A stretch of DNA of 64,000 bases, taken from the NCBI RefSeq assembly GCF_041320275.1, contig NZ_CP162023.1:868001-932000 (forward strand), in the 5' to 3' direction. The translations under genes were made by a program, and so were the position numbers. Positions 1 to 10,098 of this stretch are shown here, in pieces. Below the pieces are notes generated by a model. It searched no databases, was not told the origin of the DNA, and was given only the letters and a program-made list of their open reading frames with translations. The stretch's first letter is position 1. Every line of letters starts with the position of its first letter. The stretch is from Mumia sp. Pv4-285. Its GTDB lineage: Bacteria; Actinomycetota; Actinomycetes; Propionibacteriales; Nocardioidaceae.

Positions 1-143
1 CGGCGATCGTCGGCGGCGCCGTCGACCTCACGAGCTGGTCGAGCATGCTGTTCGACATCGCTGTGCTCACCGCGTTCGCCCTGCTCGTCGTCAGCCGGGT
101 CAGCATGCTCCAGCGGCGCCGGACGGACGGGGTGGCACTGTGA
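1..143 (+). CDS. C-terminal fragment of a membrane protein, possibly an ABC-2-type permease
   Basis: Only the last 46 codons are in the window, read in the frame whose codons begin at base 3 and ending at TGA 141-143. The fragment contains one hydrophobic segment of about 20 residues followed by an arginine-rich tail (QRRRTDG), the usual end of a final transmembrane helix with a positive cytoplasmic side. The stop overlaps the GTG start of the next gene (GTGA), so the two are probably translationally coupled and the membrane protein may be a transporter for the hydroxyacid pathway that follows. An ABC-2-type permease is a guess from the shape of the tail; the family cannot be fixed from this fragment. 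Confidence 0.5.
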   Translation, partial: AIVGGAVDLTSWSSMLFDIAVLTAFALLVVSRVSMLQRRRTDGVAL

Positions 144-1116
144 CCACGCGGGTCCTGATCACCACCGACTACCTGCGGCCGGGCGACGCGGTCGACGACT
201 ACCTCCGCGACGCAGGGATGCAGACCCTCCATCTTCCGATGCACGGCGCGCGTGACCCGCGGGAGCTCGTCGCCGCCCTCGCCGGCGTCGATGCCGCGCT
301 GATCGCGAACGAGCCGATGACGGACGGCGTGCTCCGTCACGCCGACCGCCTCCGCGTCGTCGTCCGGACGGGTGTCGGCTACGACTCGGTCGACGTCGTG
401 GCCGCCGCTCAGCACGGCATCAGCGTCAGCAACCTGCCGGGGATCAACGCGAACGCGGTCGCGGAGTTCACGCTCGGGTTGCTCCTCACGTCGGCGCGAC
501 GCCTCGTGCAGCTGAGCGCCGGTGTCGCCGCGGGCGGCTGGCCGCGCGGTGACGGCCACGAGCTGCGCGGATCAACCCTCGGCTTGATCGGCCTGGGCGC
601 CTCGGCCCGCGCCGTCGTCCCGCTGGCTCGCGCGTTCGGCATGGAAGTGCTGTGCACGACGCGCGTGCCGGCCGACGAGCGCACGGACGTGGCGGCCACG
701 GTCGTCGGCCTCGACGAGCTCCTGGCCCGCTCCGACTACGTCTCGATCCACACCGCGCTCGACGAGACCACCCGCGGGCTCATCGACGCCGCAGCCCTGG
801 CACGCATGAAGCCGACCGCCGTCCTCCTCAACACGGCGCGCGGCGGCATCGTCGACGAGCCCGCCCTGGCCGACGCCGTACGACGCGGCGTGATCGCGGG
901 CGCCGCACTCGACGTGGTCGCCGCCGAGCCGCTCCCCGCCGACAGCGTGCTCCGGGGGATCGACGGGATCGTCATCACGTCACACATGGCCGGCCAGACC
1001 GCCGAGGCGCGCGCCGCCGCCGGCATCCGAGGAGCGGAGGAGCTCGTCGCCGCGCTCGCCGGCCGCGCCCAGCACCGCGTCAACGCTCACCTGCTCGACG
1101 CGAGAGGAGTGTCAGC

Positions 1117-1120
<4 letters not shown>
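140..1120 (+). CDS. D-2-hydroxyacid dehydrogenase (phosphoglycerate-dehydrogenase-like)
   Basis: A 326-residue NAD(P)-dependent oxidoreductase of the D-isomer 2-hydroxyacid dehydrogenase family, normal length. The Rossmann motif GLIGLGAS lies at about residues 148-155; the third glycine of GxGxxG is replaced by alanine (about A156). The catalytic triad expected for the family is visible: R234 in NTARGG, E263 in AAEP and H282 in SHMAG. It would interconvert a 2-oxoacid and a D-2-hydroxyacid in the cytoplasm; the substrate is not readable. GTG start overlaps the upstream stop, and its own TGA overlaps the ATG of the next dehydrogenase, so it belongs to one operon with the following three genes. 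Confidence 0.85.
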
Positions 1121-2172
<1,052 letters not shown>

Positions 2173-2218
2173 CCTCCACGTCTCACCACGACCAGCAGAC
2201 CCCGACCAGAGGACGACC

Positions 2219-3610
2219 ATGACCACGACCAAGGACCCGCAGCAGACGGAGTCGGTACGCATCCTCGTCCCGGCCGGCATGCTCGGTGCGGGCTTCGCGG
2301 AGTCGACGGTGGAGCGGGGCATCGCGCTCGGTGCCGACGTCATCTCCATCGACGGAGGCTCGACCGACTCCGGGCCCGCCTACCTGGGCGCGTCCAAGCC
2401 CAAGACGACCGCCGCAGCGGTCGCTCGCGACCTGCGCATCATGCTCACGGCGGCCGCAGGCGCCGGCATCCCGGTGATCGTCGGGTCGTGCGGCACGAGC
2501 GGCACGGACGCCGGTGTCGACTGGGTGGCGGGCATCGCCGCGCAGGTGATGCGCGAGGAGGGGCTCGATCTCACCGTCGCCCGGATCTACAGCGAGCAGT
2601 CCGCCGCCGACCTCAAGGAGCACCTCGACGCCGGGCGTACGCACCCGCTGCCGCCGATGGGCGAGCTCAGCGTCGAGGTCCTCCAGAGCTGCACCCACAT
2701 CGTCGGCATGATGGGTCACGAACCGATCGTCGCGGCCCTGGAAGCCGGTGCGCAGGTCGTGCTGGCCGGACGCGCCACCGACACGGCCGTAGCGGCGGCC
2801 TTCCCGCTCATGAAGGGGATGCCGGCAGGACCCACCTGGCACGTCTCGAAGATCGTCGAGTGCGGCGGCCAGTGCACCACGAACCCGCGCTCCGGTGGCG
2901 TGATCGCGACGATCGACGCAGACGGCTTCACCATCGAGCCCCTCGACCTCGACGCCGCCTGCACGCCGACCTCGGTCTCCGCGCACATGCTGTACGAGAC
3001 CGTCAACCCGTTCCAGATGCGCGAGCCGGACGGCACGATCGACGTCAGCGAGGCGACGTACGAGGCGCTGGACGAGCGACGCGTCCGGGTCGAGGGCTCG
3101 CAGTTCCACGTGGCTGACCAGCACACGATCAAGCTCGAGGGTGCGCGCCTCACGGGCTACGAGACGCTCTCCTTCGCCGCGATCCGCGACCCGCTCGTGC
3201 TCGCGGACATCGACGGCTGGGCGGACCTGCTCCGTACGATCCTGGAGCAGCGCGTCTCGCAGACGCTCGGGCTCGGCCCGGACGACTACGAGTTCGACAT
3301 CCGCCTGTACGGCCACAACGCGGTGCTCGACAACCTCGAGCCGGCCACGGGACCACCCCGTGAGGTCGGCGTGATGCTGCTCGTCAGCGCCGCCGACCAG
3401 GCCACCGCGACGGCCGTCGCCAAGGTCGCGAACCCGCTGATGCTGCACCTGCCCACCCCGGACATGGACTACCTGCCGAGCTTCGCGTTCGCGACGTCGC
3501 CGGCCGAGATCGAGCGCGGAGCCGCGTACGAGTTCGTCCTGAACCACGTCGTCGACTCGACGACCCCGACCAGCATGTTCCGGATCGAGACGAAGGAGGT
3601 CCTCGCATGA
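2219..3610 (+). CDS. AtuA-like (DUF1446) protein
   Basis: 463 residues. The ATG at 2219 is preceded by AGAGGA at good spacing, and the family signature DGGSTDSGP occurs at residues 45-53, so the longer open frame upstream is not coding. This is the AtuA family (acyclic terpene utilization, DUF1446), whose biochemical activity is unresolved; AtuA is needed for citronellol/geraniol breakdown in Pseudomonas. Here it overlaps (ATGA) a DUF4387 gene, the split arrangement in which the small domain is a separate protein. Its neighbours are hydroxyacid dehydrogenases and a CoA-transferase, not citronellol genes, so a role on a hydroxyacid or its CoA ester is more likely than terpene use. Confidence 0.8.
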   Translation: MTTTKDPQQTESVRILVPAGMLGAGFAESTVERGIALGADVISIDGGSTDSGPAYLGASKPKTTAAAVARDLRIMLTAAAGAGIPVIVGSCGTSGTDAGVDWVAGIAAQVMREEGLDLTVARIYSEQSAADLKEHLDAGRTHPLPPMGELSVEVLQSCTHIVGMMGHEPIVAALEAGAQVVLAGRATDTAVAAAFPLMKGMPAGPTWHVSKIVECGGQCTTNPRSGGVIATIDADGFTIEPLDLDAACTPTSVSAHMLYETVNPFQMREPDGTIDVSEATYEALDERRVRVEGSQFHVADQHTIKLEGARLTGYETLSFAAIRDPLVLADIDGWADLLRTILEQRVSQTLGLGPDDYEFDIRLYGHNAVLDNLEPATGPPREVGVMLLVSAADQATATAVAKVANPLMLHLPTPDMDYLPSFAFATSPAEIERGAAYEFVLNHVVDSTTPTSMFRIETKEVLA

Positions 3611-3939
3611 CGCACGACACGATCACGCTCGGCGAGGTCGCGCTGGAGGTCCGCTCGAAGAACGCCGGACCGTTCTGGGTCACGATGGAGCTCTTCATGC
3701 GCGACGAGGTGTCGTACGCGCTCGCGGCCGACGCGTCGTACGTCAACGAGGAGGTCGTCGCTGCGCTGTACGGCGTCGAGGCGGGCGCCGTCCAGCTGTT
3801 CAGGATCCCGTCGCTCAACGTCGTCAAGATCTCGTTCCCACGGCCCATCAGCCAAGGGTCGCTCCGCGACCGCGACATGCACGCCGGGCAGCACCACGTG
3901 CCGCTCGCGCTGGTCCGGGTCCCCGCACCAGTCGCGTAG
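3607..3939 (+). CDS. DUF4387 small partner of the AtuA-like protein
   Basis: 110 residues matching the DUF4387 pattern: an RSKNAGPF motif at about 18-25, an ALYGV segment in the middle, and FPRPISQGSLRDRDMHAGQQ-like C-terminal region ending in HVPL. A strong AGGAGG lies 7 nt before the ATG inside the preceding gene, and the start overlaps that gene's stop. DUF4387 commonly occurs as the C-terminal part or partner of AtuA-like proteins, so the two products probably form one complex. No catalytic function is known. It ends only 3 bases from the convergent CoA-transferase gene. Confidence 0.8.
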   Translation: MTHDTITLGEVALEVRSKNAGPFWVTMELFMRDEVSYALAADASYVNEEVVAALYGVEAGAVQLFRIPSLNVVKISFPRPISQGSLRDRDMHAGQHHVPLALVRVPAPVA

Positions 3940-3942
3940 CCG

Positions 3943-4572
3943 TCAGTCGCGCACCGGTGCGTCGGTCTTCGCGCGGATGTCGTCGGCGGTCATGCCCGGA
4001 CACACCTGGACGAGCTTCAGCCCGTCCGGCGTGACGTCCAGGACGGCCAGGTCGGTGATGATCCGGTCGACGACTCCCGCACCGGTGAGCGGCAGCGTGC
4101 ACTCCTCGACGATCTTGGGCGTGCCGTCCTTCGCGACGTGGTCGGTGATCACGACGACGCGGCGGGTGCCGGCCACGAGGTCCATCGCGCCGCCCATGCC
4201 CTTGACGAGCTTGCCGGGCACGGTCCAGTTGGCGAGGTCGCCGTTCGCGCCGACCTGCAGCGCCCCGAGGATCGCCACGTCGACGTGGCCGCCGCGGATC
4301 ATCGCGAACGACGTCGCCGAGTCGAAGATGCTCGCGCCCGGTGCTGCGGTGACGGTCTGCTTGCCGGCGTTGATCAGGTCAGCGTCCTCCTCGCCCTCGT
4401 AGGGGAACGGGCCGATCCCGAGGAGGCCGTTCTCGCTCTGCAGCGACACCGAGACACCCTCCGGCAGGTGGTTGGCCACGAGGGTCGGGATGCCGATGCC
4501 GAGGTTCACGTAGTCGCCGTCGCTCAGCTCGAGTGCCGCGATAGCGGCCATCTCGTCACGGGTCCAAGCCAT
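3943..4572 (-). CDS. 3-oxoacid CoA-transferase, subunit B
   Basis: 209 residues, family I CoA-transferase beta subunit. The catalytic glutamate is in [10 protein letters not shown] (about residue 46), and GAMDLVAG and the C-terminal TPDGL motif are typical. The frame stays open upstream through subunit A, but the ATG at 4572 follows the subunit A stop by 2 bases and starts at the family N-terminus ([11 protein letters not shown]). It forms the active enzyme with subunit A, moving CoA from succinyl-CoA or acetyl-CoA to a 3-oxoacid or a related acid. Transcribed towards the AtuA-like operon, probably controlled by the adjacent IclR regulator. Confidence 0.9.
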   Translation of the reverse strand: MAWTRDEMAAIAALELSDGDYVNLGIGIPTLVANHLPEGVSVSLQSENGLLGIGPFPYEGEEDADLINAGKQTVTAAPGASIFDSATSFAMIRGGHVDVAILGALQVGANGDLANWTVPGKLVKGMGGAMDLVAGTRRVVVITDHVAKDGTPKIVEECTLPLTGAGVVDRIITDLAVLDVTPDGLKLVQVCPGMTADDIRAKTDAPVRD

Positions 4573-4574
4573 GG

Positions 4575-5294
4575 TCAGGCCTCCTCGGTCGTGCTGGCGG
4601 GGCGGGGGCGCGTCGTACGCTGCTCGATCGGGTACTCGCGGGGGCTCGACGCAATGACGCGGTCGACGTAGATCCCAGGGGTGTGCACGTCGTCGGGATC
4701 GAGATAGGTGTCGAGCACGTGCTGGGCATCGACGACGGTCGTGCGTCCGCAGGTCGCGACGATCGGGTTGAAGTTGCGCGCCGTCAGCCGGTAGCGGAGG
4801 TTGCCCTCGGGGTCGACGGTGTGCGCGTGGACGAGCGCGAGGTCGGCGACGATGCCGCGCTCGAGCACGCACGTCTCGCCGTCGAACTCCTCGGTCGGCT
4901 TGCCCTCGGCGACCGGCGTGCCGACGCCGGTCCGGGTGTAGAACGCGGCGATCCCCGCGCCCCCGGCGCGCATGCGCTCAGCGAGCGTGCCCTGCGGCGT
5001 GAACTCGACCTCGAGCGCCCCGTCGAGGAACTGCCTCGCGAACAGCGCGTTCTCGCCGACGTACGACGCGATGACCTTGGTGACCTGGCTGCTCTCGAGG
5101 AGGATCCCGAGGCCCTTGCCGTCCACGCCCATGTTGTTGGACACCACGGTGAGGTCCTGGACACCCGAGTCGCGGACGGCCTCGATCAGGTCGAACGGGT
5201 TGCCCGACAGGCCGAACCCTCCGACAGCGATCGTCATGCCGTCGTGCAACATGCCGTCGAGCGCCGCCTGAGCGTCGTCGCGGAGCTTCCTCAT
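4575..5294 (-). CDS. 3-oxoacid CoA-transferase, subunit A
   Basis: 239 residues, family I CoA-transferase alpha subunit, with the CoA-binding signature [14 protein letters not shown] near residues 25-38, NNMG and the [13 protein letters not shown] stretch. An ATG six codons further upstream is in frame, but the ATG at 5294 has GGAGG 7 nt before it and gives the normal N-terminus MRKLRDD. It acts with subunit B, encoded 2 bases downstream. The 153-base gap to the divergent IclR gene holds a candidate operator (5359-5380), so the pair is probably regulated by that protein. The A/B pair is of the ScoAB/PcaIJ type; the acid substrate is not determined. Confidence 0.9.
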   Translation of the reverse strand: MRKLRDDAQAALDGMLHDGMTIAVGGFGLSGNPFDLIEAVRDSGVQDLTVVSNNMGVDGKGLGILLESSQVTKVIASYVGENALFARQFLDGALEVEFTPQGTLAERMRAGGAGIAAFYTRTGVGTPVAEGKPTEEFDGETCVLERGIVADLALVHAHTVDPEGNLRYRLTARNFNPIVATCGRTTVVDAQHVLDTYLDPDDVHTPGIYVDRVIASSPREYPIEQRTTRPRPASTTEEA

Positions 5295-5358
5295 CGATGT
5301 GCCTCCGTCCATCCAGTGGTCACGTCGAGTGAACGCGATGCGGGTCTTCTCGTCAATG

Positions 5359-5380
5359 ATCCCGGACTTGTCCCTGGGAT
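5359..5380. promoter_or_regulatory. Dyad symmetry between the CoA-transferase and IclR genes, candidate operator
   Basis: Inner arms GGAC and GTCC around TT, flanked by outer arms ATCCC and GGGAT. It is the only clear dyad in the divergent intergenic region and sits between the two start codons, where IclR proteins usually bind. Inference only. Confidence 0.4.
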
Positions 5381-5435
5381 TCCTCTCGGTCGGCGGTCAA
5401 CCTCCGCCTCCAGCGTCCACTCAGCGGATACCTCG

Positions 5436-5441
5436 TACGAT
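5436..5441 (+). promoter_or_regulatory. -10-like hexamer TACGAT for the IclR gene
   Basis: TACGAT ends 6 nt before the ATG at 5448, and no Shine-Dalgarno sequence precedes that ATG, so a leaderless transcript is predicted. Confidence 0.4.
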
Positions 5442-5447
5442 CGTGGC

Positions 5448-6203
5448 ATGGCGCAGTCCTCCCAGCTCGTCGGTCGCGTCGGCCGGATCCTGCGCGCCGT
5501 TGCTGCCGGGTCGAGCGACGGCGTGACGACGAGCGACCTCGCGCGCGACACCGAGCTGCCCCGTGCGACGACGCACCGCCTCCTGGAGTCGCTCGCCGCG
5601 GAAGGCATGCTGGACCGCGACGGCGCCACCGGCCGCTGGTTCCTCGGCCCTGAGCTCTACGTGCTCGGCACCCGAGCCGCGTCGCGGTTCGACGTGACGC
5701 GCGAGGCGCGGGGCAGCGTACGCCGGCTGGCCGAGGCGACCGGTGAGAGCGCGTTCTTCTCGGTCCGCCGCGGCGACGAGACAGTGGTCCTGCTGCGCGA
5801 GGACGGGGCGTTCCCCATCCGCTCCTTCGTGCTGTACGAGGGAGCGCGGTTCCCGCTCGGGGTGGTATCCGCAGGTCTCGTGGTGCTGTCGTACCTGAGC
5901 GACGACGACATCGACGACTACCTGAGGCGGGCGGACCTCACGACCCAGTGGGGCGCCGCCCACGAGCCGGCGTCCGTGCGGGAACGGATCGCCCGGACGC
6001 GCGAGGCGGGGTGGGCGGTCAACCCCGGTCTGGTCGTCGAGGGCAGCTGGGGGATGGCCGCCGCGGTGTTCGACACGGCGGGCGCACCGCGCGGGGCGCT
6101 CACGCTCACCGGGATCGAGTCGCGGTTCCGTCCCGAGCGACAGGCCGAGCTGGGGCGGCTGCTGCTGGACGAGGCGCACCGGCTCTCGCGCGCCCTGGGT
6201 TGA
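5448..6203 (+). CDS. IclR-family transcriptional regulator
   Basis: 251 residues. An N-terminal winged helix-turn-helix (about 1-70, with TTSDLARDTELPRATTHRLL as recognition region) is followed by the IclR effector-binding domain (about 80-251), normal for the family. The ATG at 5448 starts at the first helix; the much longer open frame upstream is antisense to the CoA-transferase gene. IclR proteins usually sense an aromatic or small carboxylic acid and control the neighbouring catabolic operon; here the divergent CoA-transferase pair is the obvious target. It ends 3 bases before the convergent HD-domain gene. Confidence 0.9.
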   Translation: MAQSSQLVGRVGRILRAVAAGSSDGVTTSDLARDTELPRATTHRLLESLAAEGMLDRDGATGRWFLGPELYVLGTRAASRFDVTREARGSVRRLAEATGESAFFSVRRGDETVVLLREDGAFPIRSFVLYEGARFPLGVVSAGLVVLSYLSDDDIDDYLRRADLTTQWGAAHEPASVRERIARTREAGWAVNPGLVVEGSWGMAAAVFDTAGAPRGALTLTGIESRFRPERQAELGRLLLDEAHRLSRALG

Positions 6204-6206
6204 GGG

Positions 6207-6851
6207 TCAGCCCTCGGACGTGCGGATCCAGCCGCGGCGGACGCCCTCGTCCACCATCAGACCCGCTGCGTCGCCGAGTGCGGCGGACGCGGCGACGACG
6301 CCGGCCTCGCGGGCTCGGACCCGTGCCTCGGTCGCGCCCGGCATCGACCAGGTCCCGCCACCCGCGAGCCAGTTGAGCAGCATCGGCTGCAAGCGGTCGA
6401 TCCCCTTGCCGAACCGTGCCTCGGGTGTCGCGCCGGCCTCGAACTCGTCCCACAGCTCCCGGATCTCGCGTGCCTGGTCCGCAGGGAGCAGCGAGAAGAG
6501 CCGGTCGGCCGCAGCCTCCTCGCGCGCCTGCTGGTCCAGGACGGCCTGCGGGTCGTAGACAGGGCTGTCGCCGGCGTACACCTCGACCAGGTCGTGCACG
6601 ACCACGAGCTTCACGGCGTGCCCGACGTCGATCGGGGCGTCCGCGTACTCGGCGAGCAGCACGACCATCAGGGCGAGGTGCCACGAGTGCTCGGCATCGT
6701 TCTCGCGCCGGTCCGCGGCAGCCAGCGGCGATGCGCGGAGCACCGTCTTGAGCCGGTCGGCCTCGGCGATGAACGTCAGCTGAGCGGCGAGTCGTTCGTC
6801 GATGCCGTCCGGCAGGGGTTGGAGGTCGAGGATCAGCGCGTCGTCTTCCAC
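6207..6851 (-). CDS. HD-domain hydrolase (YfbR/5'-nucleotidase-like)
   Basis: About 214 residues. The metal-binding HD-superfamily motifs are visible: the first histidine in NDAEHSWHLALM, the HD pair in VVVHDLVEVYAGD, and a distal aspartate in FGKGIDRLQP. This pattern fits the YfbR/HDDC2 group, which hydrolyses deoxynucleoside 5'-monophosphates. The frame is open for 450 codons upstream but that part is antisense to the oxidoreductase gene. The GTG at 6851 is the best start, although its GGAGG is very close (1-2 nt), so the exact N-terminus is uncertain. Divergent from the FAD oxidase with 54 bases between. Confidence 0.75.
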   Translation of the reverse strand: MEDDALILDLQPLPDGIDERLAAQLTFIAEADRLKTVLRASPLAAADRRENDAEHSWHLALMVVLLAEYADAPIDVGHAVKLVVVHDLVEVYAGDSPVYDPQAVLDQQAREEAAADRLFSLLPADQAREIRELWDEFEAGATPEARFGKGIDRLQPMLLNWLAGGGTWSMPGATEARVRAREAGVVAASAALGDAAGLMVDEGVRRGWIRTSEG

Positions 6852-6905
6852 GCCTCCGACACTCTCACGCGATGAGTTCGGCGCAGGTGGGCGGTCACTC
6901 CTGCC

Positions 6906-8261
6906 ATGGGGCGACCAGTCGAGAATGCAGACAAAGGCGAGGCGCGAGAGCCGCGGACGATCCCGGACACCAGGATCCTTCGCCCGGGCGACGACGGGTA
7001 CGACCGTGCCCGCCAGGTGTGGAACGCGATGGTGGACCACCGGCCGGCGATGATCGTGCGCTGCCGAGACGTCGGCGACGTGGCGGCTGCCGTGCAGACG
7101 GCCCGACGCGACGGGCTCGAGATCGGGGTGCGGTCCGGCGGCCACAGCGTCATCGGGCACGCGGTGCCGGACGGCGGCCTGATGATCGACCTGACGCCGA
7201 TGGGAGGCGTCCGCGTCGACCCGCGACGGCGGCGCGCTTGGGTCCAGGGCGGCGCCCTCCTCGGCGCGCTCGACGCGGCCACCCAGCCGTACGGGCTGGC
7301 CACCACGGCCGGCAACGTCTCGCACACCGGTGTGGGCGGGCTGGCCCTCGGCGGCGGGATGGGGTGGCTCGCCCGCCAGTACGGGCTGACCTGCGACAAC
7401 GTCGTCTCCTTCGAGGTGGTCACGGCGACGGGCGACGTCGTGCGCGCGGCGGCGGATGAGAACCCGGAGCTGTACTGGGGCCTGCGGGGCGGCGGTGGCA
7501 ACTTCGGGGTGGTGACGGAGTTCGAGCTCCGGCTGCACGACACGGGAACCCGCACGCTGAGCGTCGAGCTCGACTTTCCGGCGGACGAGGCAGCACCGGC
7601 CGTCGCGCGTTGGCGCGACCTGAGCGCCATGGCGCCGCGACGGGCGACGTACGCCGCCAGCATCTGGGCGGGGGTGGTCACGCTCGGGTTCGTCTGGATC
7701 GGTGATCCCGACGAGGGGCGCGAGCACGCGCGCCAGCTGGAAGCGCTCGGGCACCCTGTCGCCGAGCGCGTCGTCGAGCTGTCGTACGTCGACCTCCAGC
7801 GACGCGAGGACAGCGCTGAAGGCCATGCGCTGAGGCGCTACTGGAAGGGTCACTACTTCCGGGACCTCACGGACGCCGCGATCGAGGTGCTCGTCGCCCA
7901 GGACCCTTCGGTCGCGTCGAGCCTCCAGGCCTACGGCGGCGCGATCGCCGACGTGCCGGACGACGAGACGGCCTACAGCCAGCGCGGCACGACCTTCGAG
8001 TACGTCGCTGCAGTCCGCTGGACGGATCCGGACGAGGACGAGTCGCGCATCGCGGCGGCCCGAGCAGCGGGGGCCCGCCTGGAGCACTTCGCGAGCGGCG
8101 TCTATGTCAACGTGCTCAGCGACGACGGCGCGGCCGGCGTGCGAAGGGCGTACCCGCCGGCGAAGCTCGCCCGGCTCACCGCCCTCAAGGACATGTTCGA
8201 CCCCGACAACGTCTTCCACCTGAACCAGAACATCCCGCCGTCCGCAGCCCCGGCGTCCTGA
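6906..8261 (+). CDS. FAD-linked oxidoreductase, berberine-bridge-enzyme type
   Basis: 451 residues. The FAD_binding_4 (PCMH) fold is shown by RSGGHS with H80, the histidine that binds FAD covalently in this family, and by the TGVGGLALGGGMGWL loop at about 137-151. The cysteine used for a second covalent link in plant berberine bridge enzymes is not present (GNVSHTG instead), so single covalent attachment is expected. The C-terminal BBE motif YVNVLSDDG and the DPDNVFHLNQN end are intact. Likely oxidises a sugar, alcohol or secondary metabolite; substrate unknown. It stands alone in its direction, followed by another flavin oxidase 55 bases downstream. Confidence 0.85.
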   Translation: MGRPVENADKGEAREPRTIPDTRILRPGDDGYDRARQVWNAMVDHRPAMIVRCRDVGDVAAAVQTARRDGLEIGVRSGGHSVIGHAVPDGGLMIDLTPMGGVRVDPRRRRAWVQGGALLGALDAATQPYGLATTAGNVSHTGVGGLALGGGMGWLARQYGLTCDNVVSFEVVTATGDVVRAAADENPELYWGLRGGGGNFGVVTEFELRLHDTGTRTLSVELDFPADEAAPAVARWRDLSAMAPRRATYAASIWAGVVTLGFVWIGDPDEGREHARQLEALGHPVAERVVELSYVDLQRREDSAEGHALRRYWKGHYFRDLTDAAIEVLVAQDPSVASSLQAYGGAIADVPDDETAYSQRGTTFEYVAAVRWTDPDEDESRIAAARAAGARLEHFASGVYVNVLSDDGAAGVRRAYPPAKLARLTALKDMFDPDNVFHLNQNIPPSAAPAS

Positions 8262-8316
8262 CGTGATCTAGCGTGTTCTCCGGCGCCGGACGGGCGCCGC
8301 AGCAGGAGGAGGCGCC

Positions 8317-9606
8317 ATGACCACGACCCCCGCACGAGGTGCCGGCATCGACCGGCTCAATGCGATCTACCGCGCGGGCGTGCTCGGCCGCCGCCCCGCC
8401 GTGCCGGCCGACTTCGGTGAGCTCGAGCGGCGTGCCAAGAAGGTGAGCAGCGCCAAGGCGTGGGCGTACGTGGCGGGTGGCGCCGGCGAGGGACGGACCG
8501 TCCGCCGCAACCGTGCGGCCTTCGACCAGTGGGCCATCGTCCCCGCGATGGCCTCGGCGCCCGGCGACCGCGATCTCTCCGTCGAGCTTCTCGGCGCCCG
8601 GCACGCGAGCCCGCTCCTGCTCGCGCCGGTCGGTGCCGCGGCGCTCATGAAGGACGACAGCGACCTCCACATCGCTCGCGCCGCCGCGGCGACCGCCAGC
8701 ACGTACGTCATGTCCAACCAGGGCTGCAGCCCGATGGAGGAGTGCGCCGCCGAGATGGGCGACGCGTCCCGGTGGTTCCAGCTCTACTGGAGCAAGGACG
8801 AGGGGCTCGTCGACAGTCTGATCCAGCGCGCCGAGGCGATCGGCGCCGGTGCCCTCGTGGTCACCCTCGACACCACCGTCCTCGGCTGGCGTCCGCAGGA
8901 CCTCAACCTCGGCTCGCTCCCCTTCAGCCGGGGCATCGGGATCGCGCAGTACACCTCCGACCCGCGGTTCCAGGAGATCGTGCGCGAGCGGCTGGCGTCG
9001 CCGTCCGAGAAACCGTCCGTCGAGGTCACGCTCGGCGCCGTCCGCACCCTGCTCGACATGTCGCGCAACCACCCCGGCGACTTCTGGGACAACGTCCGCT
9101 CACCGCAGCCCCGCGCGTCCGTCGAGACGTTCCTCGACATCTACTCCAACCCCGGCCTCAGCTGGGACCACCTGGCCACCCTGCGCGAGCGGACGTCGCT
9201 GCCGGTGGTGCTCAAAGGGATCCTGCGTCCCGACGACGCTCGCCGCGCACTCGAGCTCGGCGTCGACGCGATCGTGGTGTCCAACCACGGCGGACGCCAG
9301 ATCGACTCCTCGATCGCCTCGCTCGACGCGCTGCTGGACGTCCGCGCGGAGATCGGGCCCGAGCCGACCGTGCTGCTGGACAGCGGCATCAGGACCGGAG
9401 CCGACGTCTTCACCGCACTCGCGCTCGGGGCGGACGCCGTGCTGCTGGGCAGGCCGTACGTCTACGGCCTCGCGCTCGCGGGTCAGCGCGGTGTCGAGGA
9501 CGTCATCCGCAACGTCGTCGCCGAGCTCGACCTCACGATGGCGCTCAGCGGGACGAGAGACGTGGGCTCGATCGGTCGCGGTCACGTGGTCGAGTCACGC
9601 TCCTGA
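8317..9606 (+). CDS. FMN-dependent alpha-hydroxyacid oxidase (lactate 2-monooxygenase-like)
   Basis: 429 residues, somewhat longer than L-lactate oxidase and closer to the lactate 2-monooxygenase branch, which has an insert before the active-site strand (YSNPGLSWDHL here). Key residues: K300 in VVLKGIL, the catalytic base H324 in VSNHGGRQ, and the phosphate-binding region DSGIRTGADVFTALALG. A strong AGGAGGAGG precedes the ATG. It would oxidise L-lactate or a similar L-2-hydroxyacid with O2. A perfect 12-bp palindrome (TCCGGCGCCGGA, 8279-8290) lies just upstream and may be a terminator for the preceding gene or a binding site. Confidence 0.85.
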   Translation: MTTTPARGAGIDRLNAIYRAGVLGRRPAVPADFGELERRAKKVSSAKAWAYVAGGAGEGRTVRRNRAAFDQWAIVPAMASAPGDRDLSVELLGARHASPLLLAPVGAAALMKDDSDLHIARAAAATASTYVMSNQGCSPMEECAAEMGDASRWFQLYWSKDEGLVDSLIQRAEAIGAGALVVTLDTTVLGWRPQDLNLGSLPFSRGIGIAQYTSDPRFQEIVRERLASPSEKPSVEVTLGAVRTLLDMSRNHPGDFWDNVRSPQPRASVETFLDIYSNPGLSWDHLATLRERTSLPVVLKGILRPDDARRALELGVDAIVVSNHGGRQIDSSIASLDALLDVRAEIGPEPTVLLDSGIRTGADVFTALALGADAVLLGRPYVYGLALAGQRGVEDVIRNVVAELDLTMALSGTRDVGSIGRGHVVESRS

Positions 9607-9627
9607 GCTGCCGGCGGAGCGTCACCC

Positions 9628-9633
9628 TATGCT
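9628..9633 (+). promoter_or_regulatory. -10-like hexamer TATGCT
   Basis: TATGCT ends 6 nt before the ATG at 9640 with no Shine-Dalgarno between, consistent with a leaderless transcript. Confidence 0.4.
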
Positions 9634-9639
9634 CCCCGC

Positions 9640-10098
9640 ATGGCCCACGTCAGCACGTTCACGATCGAGATGCGCAGTGAGCGTGGGCGTGACCTCGCCG
9701 TCCTCCACGCCGACGGCGTCCCGATCGCCCGGCTCCTCGACGGACACGAGCCCCTGCCCGCCGACGAGGTCCTTGCCACCGGTGCGCTGCTGCCGGCCGA
9801 CCCGCCGCGCAGGATCGCGCTGTACGAGTGTGCGTGCGGCGGCGGCGTCGGCTGCGGCAACGTCTCGTGGGTGATCAGCGAACGCCACGGTCGCGTGCGC
9901 TGGAAGGATGCTGCCTCGGCATCCTGGTACGCCGGGGCGCTCCCCCCGGAGGCTGATCTCGACGAGTTCGAGCTGGCGGTGAGGCCGAGCCCCTTGGACC
10001 TCCCGGATCTCGCCTTCGCGGCCGAGCAGTACCACGCCGAGATCCAACGCGTCGTGGCCGACGTGGAGTGGCGGCACCTCCGCCCAGGGGATCGTTAG
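9640..10098 (+). CDS. Hypothetical protein with an ECAC...GCG cysteine motif
   Basis: 152 residues, family not recognised. It is soluble and acidic with no signal peptide or membrane segment. The one notable element is a cysteine cluster, ECACGGGVGCG at about 65-75, which looks like a small metal-binding or structural knuckle, followed by a strand-rich WVISERHGRVRW region. Codon usage matches the neighbours, supporting a real gene. Its stop overlaps the stop of the convergent MFS gene by 3 bases. Function unknown. Confidence 0.65.
   Translation: MAHVSTFTIEMRSERGRDLAVLHADGVPIARLLDGHEPLPADEVLATGALLPADPPRRIALYECACGGGVGCGNVSWVISERHGRVRWKDAASASWYAGALPPEADLDEFELAVRPSPLDLPDLAFAAEQYHAEIQRVVADVEWRHLRPGDR

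Noticed and set aside
652-1116. Upstream extension of the tartrate-type dehydrogenase
   Set aside because: It lies within the D-2-hydroxyacid dehydrogenase gene in another frame, is Arg/Gly-rich and precedes a good ribosome-binding site and the family N-terminus at 1117.
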